A stretch of 27,525 bases of DNA from CAYTZO01 sp964442525 (GTDB lineage: Bacteria > Patescibacteriota > Microgenomatia > UBA10105 > UBA927): the NCBI GenBank assembly GCA_964442525.1, contig CAYTZO010000009.1:1-27525 (forward strand). Reading direction: 5' to 3'. Position numbers and translations under genes: made by a program. Shown in pieces: positions 19,793 through 27,525 of the stretch (the stretch's first letter is position 1; every line of letters starts with the position of its first letter). The notes under the pieces are model-generated. The model saw only the letters and a program-made list of their open reading frames with translations, was not told the origin of the DNA and ran no database searches.

Positions 19793-21312
19793 AATCGTGG
19801 CTTACCCACCATACCGGAGTTCTCCTTTTCGTCGGTGTGATCATCATTGGGTATATTCTGAGCCCTTCCATCGGCGTCTCGTGGGATGAACCGGACAATA
19901 TATTTGCCGGCGGTGTTTACTGGAATTTTTTTCTTAAAGGAAGAGATCCCCGCGTGCTCACGAACGGTCGTTTCGATACATCTTTTTTTAGCGGTACAAT
20001 CTATCCGCTTGATACGAATTTGAACCGTTATCCTCCCATTCCGGCCTATCTCGGTACGGCTATTACGGCCCTCTCTCAGCGGTTCGGGCTCGCATTGAAT
20101 GCGCCGACGATTATCTGGGCATTTCATCTTGCCACGGCGATATTTTTTGGTCTTTTCGTCGCCACTGTTTTTCAATTTGGAAAACTCTTCGGGCTTTCGT
20201 ATCCCATGAGTCTTTTTGCGGCATTGGTTGCATTTCTCTATCCGACTACATTTGGCTATGGATTTTCCAATATCAAAGACACCGCACAGGCGGCAATGTT
20301 TATCGCTTCTTTGTACTATCTTGTGCGCGGGCGATATACGCGATCAATAAAGGATCTAGTTATCGGGGGGATTCTGTGGGGAGTGGGACTGGCAACAAAG
20401 TTTAATGTGATTTATGTGCCTCTTATTTGGGGAATATGGCTTTTAATGGAGAAAAAATTCTCCGCTATCCGATTCATGGGAATGATCGCGCTTGGCTTAG
20501 CTATCTGGTTTTTTGTCTGGCCGTATCTATGGTTTGATCCGATACGTCGGGGGATTGAGGTAGTCGGCTATTTTACTTCCGTGGGGGAGAGGTATGCCTT
20601 TTTTTGGAATGGGGAGCTTTTTCGGGCTGGTATTGGTCGGTCACTCTGGTGGTATCCGTGGGCATATCTTTTCGTAAGTACGCCAATACTTCTTGTCGTC
20701 CTTGGGGTGATAGGGGCAATACGAGCAATAAGGGAGAAGGGAGGGCGACGCATTCTTCCCGTCTGGTTTATCGTGCCAACACTGCGGGCCATACTCCCTC
20801 AAGCGGGCCTTTATGATGGGCTGCGGCATTTTGTGGAAATCATACCGGCGGTTGCCCTTTTTTCCGCTATTGGACTTGAGACGATCTTGCGATTTTGGCC
20901 CAAGACCGGGAGAGTTCTTGCGTTCGTAACGCTTGGGTATCTTCTTGGTATCAATGGTATGCTTTTTCCCTATTCAAGCGGTTACTACAATGAGTTTGTT
21001 AAAAGTCCCAACAGCAATTTTGATCGGGATATTGAGGGGCTATCGATTAAAGAAGCCATGGACTGGCTGCACGCCCGGTACAAAAACTTCCGGGTGTGGG
21101 CGCCGATTGCCGGGCACCTGGCGTGGTACTGGACTCAGCTCGGAGACGCGTACGTATATTCAGCGCCGGAAGCTGATTTTATTATTTTAGTCAATAAATC
21201 GTCTCATATGCGCCGCGCTGAGCTTGAGGCAAACATCGGTCAGACCTTTGAACTTATCCATACGGTACGTCGGGGAACCGCACAGTTTGCGTGGATTTAT
21301 AAGAGGAGATAA
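19789..21312 (+). CDS. GT-C membrane glycosyltransferase (GT39-like)
   Basis: A 507-residue multi-pass protein. TM1 (VLLFVGVIIIGYILSPSI) is followed by GVSWDEPDNIFAGGVYWNFF (29-48), where WDEPD is the acidic first-loop motif of ArnT/PMT-type enzymes. The loop also has FDTSFFSGTIYPLDTNLNRYPP. About ten further helices and a C-terminal soluble part (ANIGQTFELIHTVRRGTAQF) complete it. The start is ATG 19789, fixed by the 4-bp overlap with the preceding gene. It should transfer a polyprenyl-linked sugar to a glycan on the outer face. Confidence 0.85.
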   Translation: MKSWLTHHTGVLLFVGVIIIGYILSPSIGVSWDEPDNIFAGGVYWNFFLKGRDPRVLTNGRFDTSFFSGTIYPLDTNLNRYPPIPAYLGTAITALSQRFGLALNAPTIIWAFHLATAIFFGLFVATVFQFGKLFGLSYPMSLFAALVAFLYPTTFGYGFSNIKDTAQAAMFIASLYYLVRGRYTRSIKDLVIGGILWGVGLATKFNVIYVPLIWGIWLLMEKKFSAIRFMGMIALGLAIWFFVWPYLWFDPIRRGIEVVGYFTSVGERYAFFWNGELFRAGIGRSLWWYPWAYLFVSTPILLVVLGVIGAIRAIREKGGRRILPVWFIVPTLRAILPQAGLYDGLRHFVEIIPAVALFSAIGLETILRFWPKTGRVLAFVTLGYLLGINGMLFPYSSGYYNEFVKSPNSNFDRDIEGLSIKEAMDWLHARYKNFRVWAPIAGHLAWYWTQLGDAYVYSAPEADFIILVNKSSHMRRAELEANIGQTFELIHTVRRGTAQFAWIYKRR

Positions 21313-21317
21313 GAGAT

Positions 21318-22061
21318 ATGGATGAAGGAGAATATACTGTTCAGTTTGCCGTTGAAGAGACGCACTGGTGGTTTGTCGCGCGCAGGCGATTTATTGAGGA
21401 GGTTTTGTGGGCTTCGGGCATACGCGCCGGGCAAAACCGCAGGATTGCCGATATCGGAGCGGGCACGGGAGGAATGGACAAGCTTTTGTCCCAATATGGT
21501 CATGTTGTCGGCATAGAACCGCATCGTTTGGCCAGGCGTCTGGCGCGCAGGCGGGGGGTAGTGCTTCGCAGAGGAACCGCCGAAAAAACGGGTTTGGAAA
21601 AGGAAAGCGTGGATTTGGCATGTTTTTTTGACGTTCTTTATCACAAAGGAATACATGACCGGAAGGCGCTTACGGAGGCATACCGGATTCTAAAACCAGG
21701 CGGATGGCTTTGCATTACTGATTGTGCATTGCCGTTTCTTTCCGGTCCGCACGACGAAGCGATGCAGGCGCGGGAGCGGTATAAACTTTCCGGTCTTGCC
21801 GCAAAGGTCCGGAGGGCAGGATTTCGGATAGAAAAGCAAACGTATACGTTTTTTTTGTTGTTCCCGCTCATTGCGGTCAAACGCCTTTTCAATAAATACT
21901 TTAGCCAGAGCGCAAAGCAGTCAGACGTAACCGTTATACCTCCCCGGTTGAATATACTCCTTACGTTGGTCTGCAGTATGGAAGCGGCTCTCCTTTCGCG
22001 CATCTCTTACCCGTGGGGTTCGTCGCTTCTTATTCTTGCGGTCAAAAAGAAGGGAGTATGA
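21318..22061 (+). CDS. class I SAM-dependent methyltransferase
   Basis: A 247-residue protein. An N-terminal HWWFVARRRFIEEVL stretch (about 16-30) is common in sugar-cluster methyltransferases; IADIGAGTGGM (43-53) is motif I, VVGIEPHRLA motif II, DLACFFDVLYH and LKPGGWLCITD (about 126-136) the later motifs. The C-terminal third contains a hydrophobic stretch (TYTFFLLFPLIAVKRLF) consistent with membrane contact. A strong Shine-Dalgarno-like AGAGGAGAT lies 9 nt before ATG 21318, unlike the operon-head genes. Its stop overlaps the next ATG by 4 bp. Target not visible. Confidence 0.9.
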   Translation: MDEGEYTVQFAVEETHWWFVARRRFIEEVLWASGIRAGQNRRIADIGAGTGGMDKLLSQYGHVVGIEPHRLARRLARRRGVVLRRGTAEKTGLEKESVDLACFFDVLYHKGIHDRKALTEAYRILKPGGWLCITDCALPFLSGPHDEAMQARERYKLSGLAAKVRRAGFRIEKQTYTFFLLFPLIAVKRLFNKYFSQSAKQSDVTVIPPRLNILLTLVCSMEAALLSRISYPWGSSLLILAVKKKGV

Positions 22062-22780
22062 AACACAAAACAATCTCGGTCATTCTCCCTTCGTATAACG
22101 AACGGGATAATTTGCTTCTGCTAATTCCGAAAATTTTACGGGTGTTTTCTGCTTTTTCGCAGAGGAGGGGAGAGATCATCGTGGTTGATGACAACAGCCC
22201 CGACGGAACAGCCCAAACGGTCAAGCTTGCGTTTGGCAGCCGCGTACGCGTGATTACCCGGTATAAAACGCGGGGGCTGGGGACGGCGATAGCGGAGGGC
22301 ATTCGCTCTTCCAAAGGTGACGTGATTATCGGCATGGATGCGGACGGCAATCACGCAACCAAAGAAATTCCCCGGATGACCCGCGAAATTGAACGTGCTG
22401 ACGTCGTCGTTGCATCTCGGTTTATCGGGAAAGGAGGTATGAATCCCCGTTGGCGTTGGTGGGGGAGTTTCCTCATGAACAGTTTTTTCCATATTTTTTT
22501 GGATTTCCCAATCTGGGATAATACCAGCGGTTTTTATGCGATTCGACGAGAAGCACTTATGAAGCTGCCGCTGACTTCTATATACCAGGGGTATGGTGAC
22601 TATCATCTGAGGCTTATGTTTGCGTCAGACCGGGCGGGCCTGCGTATTAATGAGATCCCAACCCGCTACGAGCCAAGGCAGTATGGAGAGAGTAAATCGC
22701 GGCTTCTCGCAATGGCTGTTTCTTATTGCTCCGTCGCGTTCAAACTCCGTTTTCAGGGCAAGAGAGTGGGTGTGGTATGA
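22058..22780 (+). CDS. polyprenyl-phosphate sugar synthase-like GT2 (DPM1 type)
   Basis: A 240-residue GT-A enzyme: ISVILPSYNERDNL (6-19), VVDDNSPDGT (42-51), MDADGNHATKEIP (93-105, the D-A-D metal motif as in DPM1/GtrB), ASRFIGKGG, and a WDNTSGFYAIRREAL segment. It lacks extra TM helices. It is closely similar in layout to the gene at 14124, so the locus has at least two carrier-loading enzymes. ATG 22058 is fixed by the ATGA overlap with the methyltransferase. The next gene starts 12 bp after the stop. Confidence 0.92.
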   Translation: MKHKTISVILPSYNERDNLLLLIPKILRVFSAFSQRRGEIIVVDDNSPDGTAQTVKLAFGSRVRVITRYKTRGLGTAIAEGIRSSKGDVIIGMDADGNHATKEIPRMTREIERADVVVASRFIGKGGMNPRWRWWGSFLMNSFFHIFLDFPIWDNTSGFYAIRREALMKLPLTSIYQGYGDYHLRLMFASDRAGLRINEIPTRYEPRQYGESKSRLLAMAVSYCSVAFKLRFQGKRVGVV

Positions 22781-22781
22781 T
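22776..22781 (+). promoter_or_regulatory. Candidate -10 box of the ABC exporter genes
   Basis: TATGAT ends 11 nt before ATG 22793, overlapping the stop of the upstream GT2. It is a 5/6 match to consensus; no clear -35. Confidence 0.4.
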
Positions 22782-22792
22782 AAGAGACCATT

Positions 22793-23590
22793 ATGATCTT
22801 TGACGGGAAAGGGAAGACGTCATTCGGGCCGGGGTTTCAACATTTTGTTGAGCTTCTCGTTGTGACAACCAAAAAGGAATTGCAGACGCGGTACCGGTAT
22901 ACGGTCTTTGGATTTTTTTGGATCGTACTTATCCCGGTCCTTCAAATGGCAGTGATCGGTTTTATCTTTACCGCCTTCGCCAAAGAGCCAATCCCTGATT
23001 ATTATGCATTCCTTTACACGGGACTTCTGATATGGAACTTTTTCTCGCTTTCCCTCTCCAAGGCAACGCCAAGCATCGTGTATGAACGCGACATGGTAAC
23101 CCGGGCAAAATTCCCAAGGAGCATTATTCCTCTCTCGATCATTGCTTCAAATCTTGTTCACTTTCTCTTGGGACTTTTTCTCGTCATGGTGATCCTTGCC
23201 CCTTCCGGCAGGCTTACGGTAGCCGGTGGTATCGGGCTTATCATGGCGACGATTTGGCTCGTCATCCTCACCGTAGGCGTATCGCTTTTTTCGACTGCAC
23301 TCAACGTCCGCTATCGCGACATTAATTTTTTTATTCAGGCGGGCCTCATCTTGTGGTTTTATGCAACGCCGGTAGTCTACCCGCTTTCGTTTATTAACTC
23401 CTCGCTGCAATGGGCGTGGCGTCTCAATCCCATGACTGCGGTCGTACAGCTTTACCATTGGTCTCTTTTAGGATTTGCCTTTCCCGGCACGGACATACTT
23501 TTGACAAATGCGCTGATTACTCTTTTGCTCTTTATCATCGGGACAGCCGTTTTCGGCAATGATAGTAAAAACTTTGCCGACTGGGTATGA
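22793..23590 (+). CDS. wzm: ABC-2 type polysaccharide exporter permease (Wzm-like)
   Basis: A 265-residue membrane protein with a cytosolic N-terminal amphipathic part (FQHFVELLVVTTKKELQTRYR), then six hydrophobic segments starting VFGFFWIVLIPVLQMAVIGF. The ELQTRYRYTVFGFFWIVLIP stretch, the RDMVTRAKFPRSIIPLS loop and the RYRDINFFIQAGLILWFYATPVVYP stretch near the fourth to fifth helices are hallmarks of the O-antigen/teichoic acid ABC-2 permeases. It is immediately followed by its ATPase with a 4-bp overlap. It would move lipid-linked glycan across the membrane in an ATP-dependent export pathway. Confidence 0.93.
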   Translation: MIFDGKGKTSFGPGFQHFVELLVVTTKKELQTRYRYTVFGFFWIVLIPVLQMAVIGFIFTAFAKEPIPDYYAFLYTGLLIWNFFSLSLSKATPSIVYERDMVTRAKFPRSIIPLSIIASNLVHFLLGLFLVMVILAPSGRLTVAGGIGLIMATIWLVILTVGVSLFSTALNVRYRDINFFIQAGLILWFYATPVVYPLSFINSSLQWAWRLNPMTAVVQLYHWSLLGFAFPGTDILLTNALITLLLFIIGTAVFGNDSKNFADWV

Positions 23591-24327
23591 GGAAACACAC
23601 CGGGTCACCAACGGCCCTTATTACATTGGTAAAACTTACCAAAACGTACCGCCTTCATCACGAAAAACCGCTTCTTCTGGAGCAGCTTTTCCGAGGGAAG
23701 AACGAGCAGTTTCGTGCGCTATCCGATATAACCCTCTCGATTAGTCGCGGGGAAAAAGTTGGTCTCCTGGGGCCAAACGGGTCAGGCAAGACAACTCTTC
23801 TTAAAATTATCTCCGGCATAACTACCCCAACGAGCGGCGAGATGAGGACACATGGCCGGATAGTACCGATTGTGGATCTTGAGGCGGGATTTCATTCCGA
23901 TCTCACCGGCGAACAGAATATTTACCTCGATGGCCTTATCCTCGGCATGACCAGGCGGGAAATAACCAGAAAACTCAAAAAGATTATCCGCTATGCAAAC
24001 ATCGGTCGGTTTATCGACGTGCCGCTTTTTACCTACTCGCAGGGGATGAAGTTGCGGCTCGGTCTCTCGGTAGCCATTCATGCCCAACCCGACGTGCTGC
24101 TTCTGGACGAGGGGATTGGCGCGGGAGATGAGACCTTTCAACGCAAGGCGCAGAAGACAATCCATCATATGTTTGAAACAGGAAAAACCATTCTCGTCGC
24201 TTCCCACTGGCTTGAGTTTCTTGAGACGTATTGCACGAGGATCATCGTTCTTGATAACGGCCGTATCCTGCGAGACGGCCCTCCGACGCTCGTTTCGTGG
24301 TACCGCAAGCGCTACGGGAGTCGCTGA
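23587..24327 (+). CDS. wzt: ABC exporter ATPase (Wzt-like)
   Basis: A 246-residue ABC ATPase. Walker A GPNGSGKTT is at 62-70, the ABC signature in YSQGMKLRL at 150-158 (Q before GMK, a known Wzt/TagH-type variant), Walker B LLLDE at 171-175, GIGAGDETF just after it, and the H-loop His207 in VASHWLE. The N-terminal RGKNEQFRALSDIT extension is typical of polysaccharide exporters. It lacks the long C-terminal carbohydrate-binding domain of O-antigen Wzt proteins, so it resembles the TagH/short Wzt class. Overlaps Wzm by 4 bp, and its 3' end overlaps the convergent gene by 16 bp. Confidence 0.94.
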   Translation: MRKHTGSPTALITLVKLTKTYRLHHEKPLLLEQLFRGKNEQFRALSDITLSISRGEKVGLLGPNGSGKTTLLKIISGITTPTSGEMRTHGRIVPIVDLEAGFHSDLTGEQNIYLDGLILGMTRREITRKLKKIIRYANIGRFIDVPLFTYSQGMKLRLGLSVAIHAQPDVLLLDEGIGAGDETFQRKAQKTIHHMFETGKTILVASHWLEFLETYCTRIIVLDNGRILRDGPPTLVSWYRKRYGSR

Positions 24328-25853
24328 AGCTTACCCGTTCCTGCCGTCCGGTTATTGCGGAAGGTAAAAAGATACATCCGGTCTCCCGCCACAAATGACC
24401 GCTCAAGGACATAGTCCGGGTTCTCTTTTCGATAGTATTGAATGCAAGAATCAACGGCACCGGTCCACGTAGGGAACTGCTGGCAGAGGAGATAGACATA
24501 AGGAGAATTTGGCCGCACGAGAAGCGACCGGTCCACGTCATTGCCTTCCGGGGTAATCGGCATACGGTAGCCCTCGATATCCCAAAGGAAATAGAGCACG
24601 GGAAAAATCGCATAATGGAAATTGTCCCTCGGAACGATCGCATCAATGACGTAGTCGGTGGGACTGATATTCCGTTTTGACCGGTCACGGGCGATGTACC
24701 AGGCAATCTCTCTTGCCGACTGGACCGGTGAGGTGGAGGAAGCAGAAGAGCGGATAAGTATCGCAACAATGTTACCGCTTACATACGCGCCGATCGTGAG
24801 GATCGTCGCGATTCTCCAGAGCCACGGTCCTTTTTTATTGGCTGTCCGGAAGCCAAGCGCCAGGAGCACGAGAACAAACGGAACATAAACCATCAGCCGG
24901 TAGCTGTACTGGTTTCCGGGAAAGAAAAGAAGGAAAAGTAACCCTCCCAAAAGGGTCAGTATCGCAGGATTTTTTAACGACGTTCTCAGAAACCAGAGCG
25001 TGGAGAGGATCCAACTCATAAGACCGGCGATGAGCCAGGGAACGGATGCGGGCGGCACAAGAAATGAGAACATCATCACCGTATCCAAAAAATCGCCGAC
25101 GCCAAAAAATATCCTGAGTAGCCGGGCCCCAATTTCCATACCCGTCGGAGGCGTTTGTGATGCGGAAAAGAGGGAAAGAAGGTTAGTATATCCAAAAAAG
25201 AGCACGACAGAGAAGACGAGAATAATGCCGGCAAGCACAAATCGCACCCATCCGGGGTATTTCTTGGGAAACGTTTTGTATGTTATGTAGAGGGTGAAAG
25301 GCAAAAGGATGATTGGAGCAGGATAAACGGCAAACGCCGCGGCGTAGAGGAGTGCCCCGATGACGGTCGGCCAGGCGAGTTTTATGCGAAGGCTCAGGGA
25401 AAAGAAAAAGAGCGACGCGGACAGGAAAAAAAAGAGCGGGTAGGGTTGCCACATGGATTGGCTTTGCACGATGAGCTCCATAGAGACAGCCGCAAGTACT
25501 GCGAGTATAAGGGCGGTGGGAACATCAAATATGAGCGCAGCAGCTCCTGCCAGAAAGGCGATGCCGGCAATATCCATGAGCGCAAATCCGACGGTCGTGC
25601 CTTCCGGTGAAGGGGAGAGATAGAACCAAAAAGCGAGTATCTGGTAGTATGTCGGGGGAATTTTGACCGGCAGTGACAACCAGGGGCCGACCGGCGGACG
25701 AGCGCGGTTCTCTACTATTTCCCGGGCAATGAGAAGATCGCTTGCGCTGTCGCTTGTAAAGCCTGTCCGGTCAAAAAACCGGTAAAACCGAAGGCCTACG
25801 GTTGTGGCAAGAATAATGAGCGCAAGAAGTATAGGAACAAGAGAGGGGCGCAC
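24312..25853 (-). CDS. GT-C-like membrane glycosyltransferase
   Basis: A 513-residue multi-pass membrane protein. From GTG 25853 it opens RPSLVPILLALIILATTVGL (TM1), then FFDRTGFTSDSASDLLIARE (26-45), an acidic first loop as in GT-C enzymes, followed by PPVGPWLSLPVKIPPTYYQILAFWFYLSP. At least nine more helices follow, and the C-terminal about 110 residues are soluble (ISPTDYVIDAIVPRDNFHYA, PDYVLERSFVAG). I favour GTG 25853 over the ORF start at 25946 because TATTAT ends 7 nt upstream and the protein then starts with a membrane helix. Its 3' end overlaps the Wzt gene. Substrate unknown. Confidence 0.8.
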   Translation of the reverse strand: MRPSLVPILLALIILATTVGLRFYRFFDRTGFTSDSASDLLIAREIVENRARPPVGPWLSLPVKIPPTYYQILAFWFYLSPSPEGTTVGFALMDIAGIAFLAGAAALIFDVPTALILAVLAAVSMELIVQSQSMWQPYPLFFFLSASLFFFSLSLRIKLAWPTVIGALLYAAAFAVYPAPIILLPFTLYITYKTFPKKYPGWVRFVLAGIILVFSVVLFFGYTNLLSLFSASQTPPTGMEIGARLLRIFFGVGDFLDTVMMFSFLVPPASVPWLIAGLMSWILSTLWFLRTSLKNPAILTLLGGLLFLLFFPGNQYSYRLMVYVPFVLVLLALGFRTANKKGPWLWRIATILTIGAYVSGNIVAILIRSSASSTSPVQSAREIAWYIARDRSKRNISPTDYVIDAIVPRDNFHYAIFPVLYFLWDIEGYRMPITPEGNDVDRSLLVRPNSPYVYLLCQQFPTWTGAVDSCIQYYRKENPDYVLERSFVAGDRMYLFTFRNNRTAGTGKLQRLP

Positions 25854-25875
25854 TCTTGATATAATAACGGGAATG
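25851..25875. promoter_or_regulatory. Overlapping divergent -10 boxes between two leaderless-type starts
   Basis: On plus, TATAAT (25860-25865) ends 7 nt before ATG 25873. On minus, TATTAT (plus-strand 25861-25866) ends 7 nt before GTG 25853. The two hexamers share five base pairs of one near-palindromic AT stretch. RNA polymerase could not occupy both at once. No clear -35 boxes seen. Confidence 0.55.
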
Positions 25876-27027
25876 ATACGGAAATTCCATGGACCCAGGA
25901 AGGGTATTGCCATCATACGAAAAGGACTGCTTTCCCTTCTGGTCATTGAGATTGTCTTTCAGGTGCTTGTGTTTGCGCGCTTTGTTTCGGCTGAAGCCTT
26001 CCTTTTTTACCGGCGCTATACGGCAAAGCAAAATAACTGGTTTATTCGGCAGAAGGAACAACAGTGGTGGAACAAAGATTCCTATGTTATTGACAAAAAC
26101 ACCCGCTTTGATCCTTTCCTTGGCTTTCTGACGACAAACGTGGCAACCCCCAACGTCACCGTTGACGGTCGGGGCGCGAGAAAAACAATCGGGAATCCGG
26201 AGCCGAGTAAAACCGCCCGCTCCGTGTATCTGTTCGGAGGATCCACGATGGCGGGGTATTATGCCAAAGATGACGAAACGATTGCCTCCTACGTGGCAAA
26301 GGAATTGAATAAAGATGGGCCGCGCGTCGTTATTGTGAACTTTGGTCAAACGGCTTTTGTGAATAGTCAGGAGCTTATCTATTTTTTGCTCCAACTCAGA
26401 CGCGGCGAGCGGCCGGACTTGGTCGTGTTTTATGACGGCTGCAACGAACTTTCCCTTGCTACCACTGAAGACCCGTTCCAGCAGATTCCCTATGAGCGCA
26501 GATTTTCATACGGCCCGAAGCAGTCAGGTAACAGCACGCTCATTTCACCGGAGTTTCTTCGCGATGTTGTTAATAGGATCCAGATTATCCGGTTTATCAA
26601 AAAAGTAGGAAGCCTGTTTTTCCCAATCAATCAAGCGACGGTAACTCTTGCCGATCGCACGAAAAAAATAGTGACTACCTACACGGAAAATATGTCCGTC
26701 GTCGACAATCTTTCCCGCTCCTATGGGTTTTCGTACGCATTCGTCTGGCAGCCGATGTCATTTACCAAACCGCTCACCGAGGATGAGAAAAAAATTTTTG
26801 TGGTAACCCCGTCGGAATACCAAAGCATGGGAGAAATTTACGGCGGGGCAACGGAACAACTTACCTCTCTTCGCAATCCTAATTTTTATGACCTGACCCA
26901 AATTTTTTCCAACGACAAAAATCAGTCAATATTTATTGATAGTTGTCATGTTTCGCCGCAAGGGAGTGCTCGCATTGCATCTGAAATCAGTGCCATCATT
27001 CGAAAAAATTTCGGCTGGGAAAAATGA
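25873..27027 (+). CDS. SGNH/GDSL hydrolase-like membrane-anchored protein
   Basis: A 384-residue protein. One N-terminal TM helix (LLSLLVIEIVFQVLVFARFV, about 19-38) anchors an extracytoplasmic domain. SGNH blocks are visible: FGGSTMAG (121-128) with candidate nucleophile Ser124, VNFGQT (156-161), YDGCNEL (187-193, Asn191 in block III) and DSCHVSPQGSARIA near the end with Asp356 and His359. The set Ser-Asn-Asp-His fits SGNH esterases and polysaccharide O-acetyltransferase/esterase relatives. It probably adds or removes acyl groups on the glycan outside the membrane. Start ATG 25873 is supported by the upstream -10. It overlaps the next gene by 4 bp. Confidence 0.85.
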   Translation: MIRKFHGPRKGIAIIRKGLLSLLVIEIVFQVLVFARFVSAEAFLFYRRYTAKQNNWFIRQKEQQWWNKDSYVIDKNTRFDPFLGFLTTNVATPNVTVDGRGARKTIGNPEPSKTARSVYLFGGSTMAGYYAKDDETIASYVAKELNKDGPRVVIVNFGQTAFVNSQELIYFLLQLRRGERPDLVVFYDGCNELSLATTEDPFQQIPYERRFSYGPKQSGNSTLISPEFLRDVVNRIQIIRFIKKVGSLFFPINQATVTLADRTKKIVTTYTENMSVVDNLSRSYGFSYAFVWQPMSFTKPLTEDEKKIFVVTPSEYQSMGEIYGGATEQLTSLRNPNFYDLTQIFSNDKNQSIFIDSCHVSPQGSARIASEISAIIRKNFGWEK

Positions 27028-27525
27028 ACAAGATGACCATCTTCTATCTCACCCATCCATATTCTCGGCAATATCCAGCAAGTACGGTTAATAGCAAAAA
27101 TCGCATCCGTATGTTCCGGAAACTTGGATTCCGTGTTGTTCCCTGTTTTGGACGGTTGTCAGGACATAGTTTTGAAAAAGACGTGACGCTTGTTATCCGC
27201 ATTGACGGGTCCGGGGTGCTCGACCGGTTTACCCTAGTTAAGATTTTTTTCCCTCGGATTAAGATTTATTGGGAAATTCATGGGTCGAGGAGGGAACGGA
27301 AAGGCAGTGACATCGGGCGATTTTTTTTAAGCTGGTTGGTAAGCGGCTATATCTATGTATCGCCAACACTCCAAACCTACATGCAGGGGCGCTTGGCGCC
27401 AAAAAAAGCCACGGTGTTGCCGAATTTTGTGTTGCCGACCAAGATTTCTAAAAAATTCACTCGCTCATCCTTCACGGTTTTCTGGGGCGGCGACCCGCAG
27501 TATCCGTGGCAGGCTCTGGATATTG
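27024..27525 (+). CDS. glycosyltransferase, probable GT-B (GT4-like), partial
   Basis: The frame runs from ATG 27024 (4-bp overlap with the preceding stop) to the right edge with no stop, 167 codons. It begins MNKMTIFYLTHPYSRQYPAS, then NRIRMFRKLGF, a strand-loop VTLVIRIDGSG, IYWEIHGSRRE, and YIYVSPTLQTYMQGR and VLPNFVLPT, the usual N-terminal domain features of GT4-type transferases (an ER/IHG-like strand, then a PN-type loop). The nucleotide-sugar-binding C-terminal domain lies outside the window, so the donor cannot be guessed. Confidence 0.75.
   Translation, partial: MNKMTIFYLTHPYSRQYPASTVNSKNRIRMFRKLGFRVVPCFGRLSGHSFEKDVTLVIRIDGSGVLDRFTLVKIFFPRIKIYWEIHGSRRERKGSDIGRFFLSWLVSGYIYVSPTLQTYMQGRLAPKKATVLPNFVLPTKISKKFTRSSFTVFWGGDPQYPWQALDI

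Noticed and set aside
1..27525. CRISPR arrays, tRNA or rRNA genes, transposases
   Set aside because: No regular spaced repeat, tRNA cloverleaf pattern or transposase motif was seen by eye.

Overview
This is a 27.5 kb surface-polysaccharide (O-antigen/EPS-like) biosynthesis, modification and export locus from a bacterium. It holds about thirty genes: sugar-nucleotide enzymes, GT2 and GT-C glycosyltransferases, a glycan O-modification candidate and an ABC exporter. Junctions are tight, with many 4-bp ATGA stop/start overlaps. TGA is clearly a stop codon. The four-helix-bundle (S23/IVS-like) gene, abundance of multi-TM glycosyltransferases, very short intergenic gaps and small repeats inside genes suggest a Candidate Phyla Radiation (Patescibacteria, Microgenomates-like) genome. 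That placement is inference; there is no rRNA or marker gene here.

Layout. 1-5600, mostly minus strand: a small TM protein; a large YfhO-like membrane protein split by one in-frame amber codon; a four-helix-bundle gene flanked by 33-bp inverted repeats; a GT-C enzyme ending in an NPCBM-type carbohydrate-binding domain; two small proteins. 5615-8070, plus: a membrane glycosyltransferase-like protein and a GT2. 8139-13160, minus: Gfo/Idh/MocA dehydrogenase, DegT aminotransferase, SDR epimerase, left-handed beta-helix acyltransferase and a second DegT aminotransferase, an amino-sugar nucleotide pathway. 13241-17806, plus: RmlD-like SDR, polyprenyl-phosphate GT2, GNAT, GT-C, zinc-ribbon methyltransferase. 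17812-18436: a HigBA-type toxin-antitoxin pair. 18480-18749, minus: a small unknown gene. 18812-24327, plus: GT2, GT-C, methyltransferase, GT2, Wzm/Wzt-like ABC transporter. 24312-27525: a divergent GT-C, an SGNH hydrolase-like protein and a partial GT-B enzyme.

How it fits together. The minus-strand block would make an aminated, acylated sugar nucleotide. GT2 enzymes of the DPM1 type would load sugars on a polyprenyl carrier, and the GT-C enzymes would use these outside the membrane. The ABC pair would export the lipid-linked chain.

The most unusual content is a set of small repeats. Family A is a 57-bp hairpin (3 copies), open in all six frames in its coding copy at 17148 and sitting in frame inside two unrelated genes, in opposite orientations; the third copy supplies a stop codon. 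Family B is a 56-57-bp hairpin flanking the acyltransferase gene as direct repeats. The four-helix-bundle gene looks like a TIR-bounded cassette. GC-rich palindromes lie inside coding sequence, one carrying the amber codon. A second theme is that operon-head genes have a -10 hexamer ending about 6-11 nt before the start codon, most often 7, implying leaderless or nearly leaderless mRNAs.
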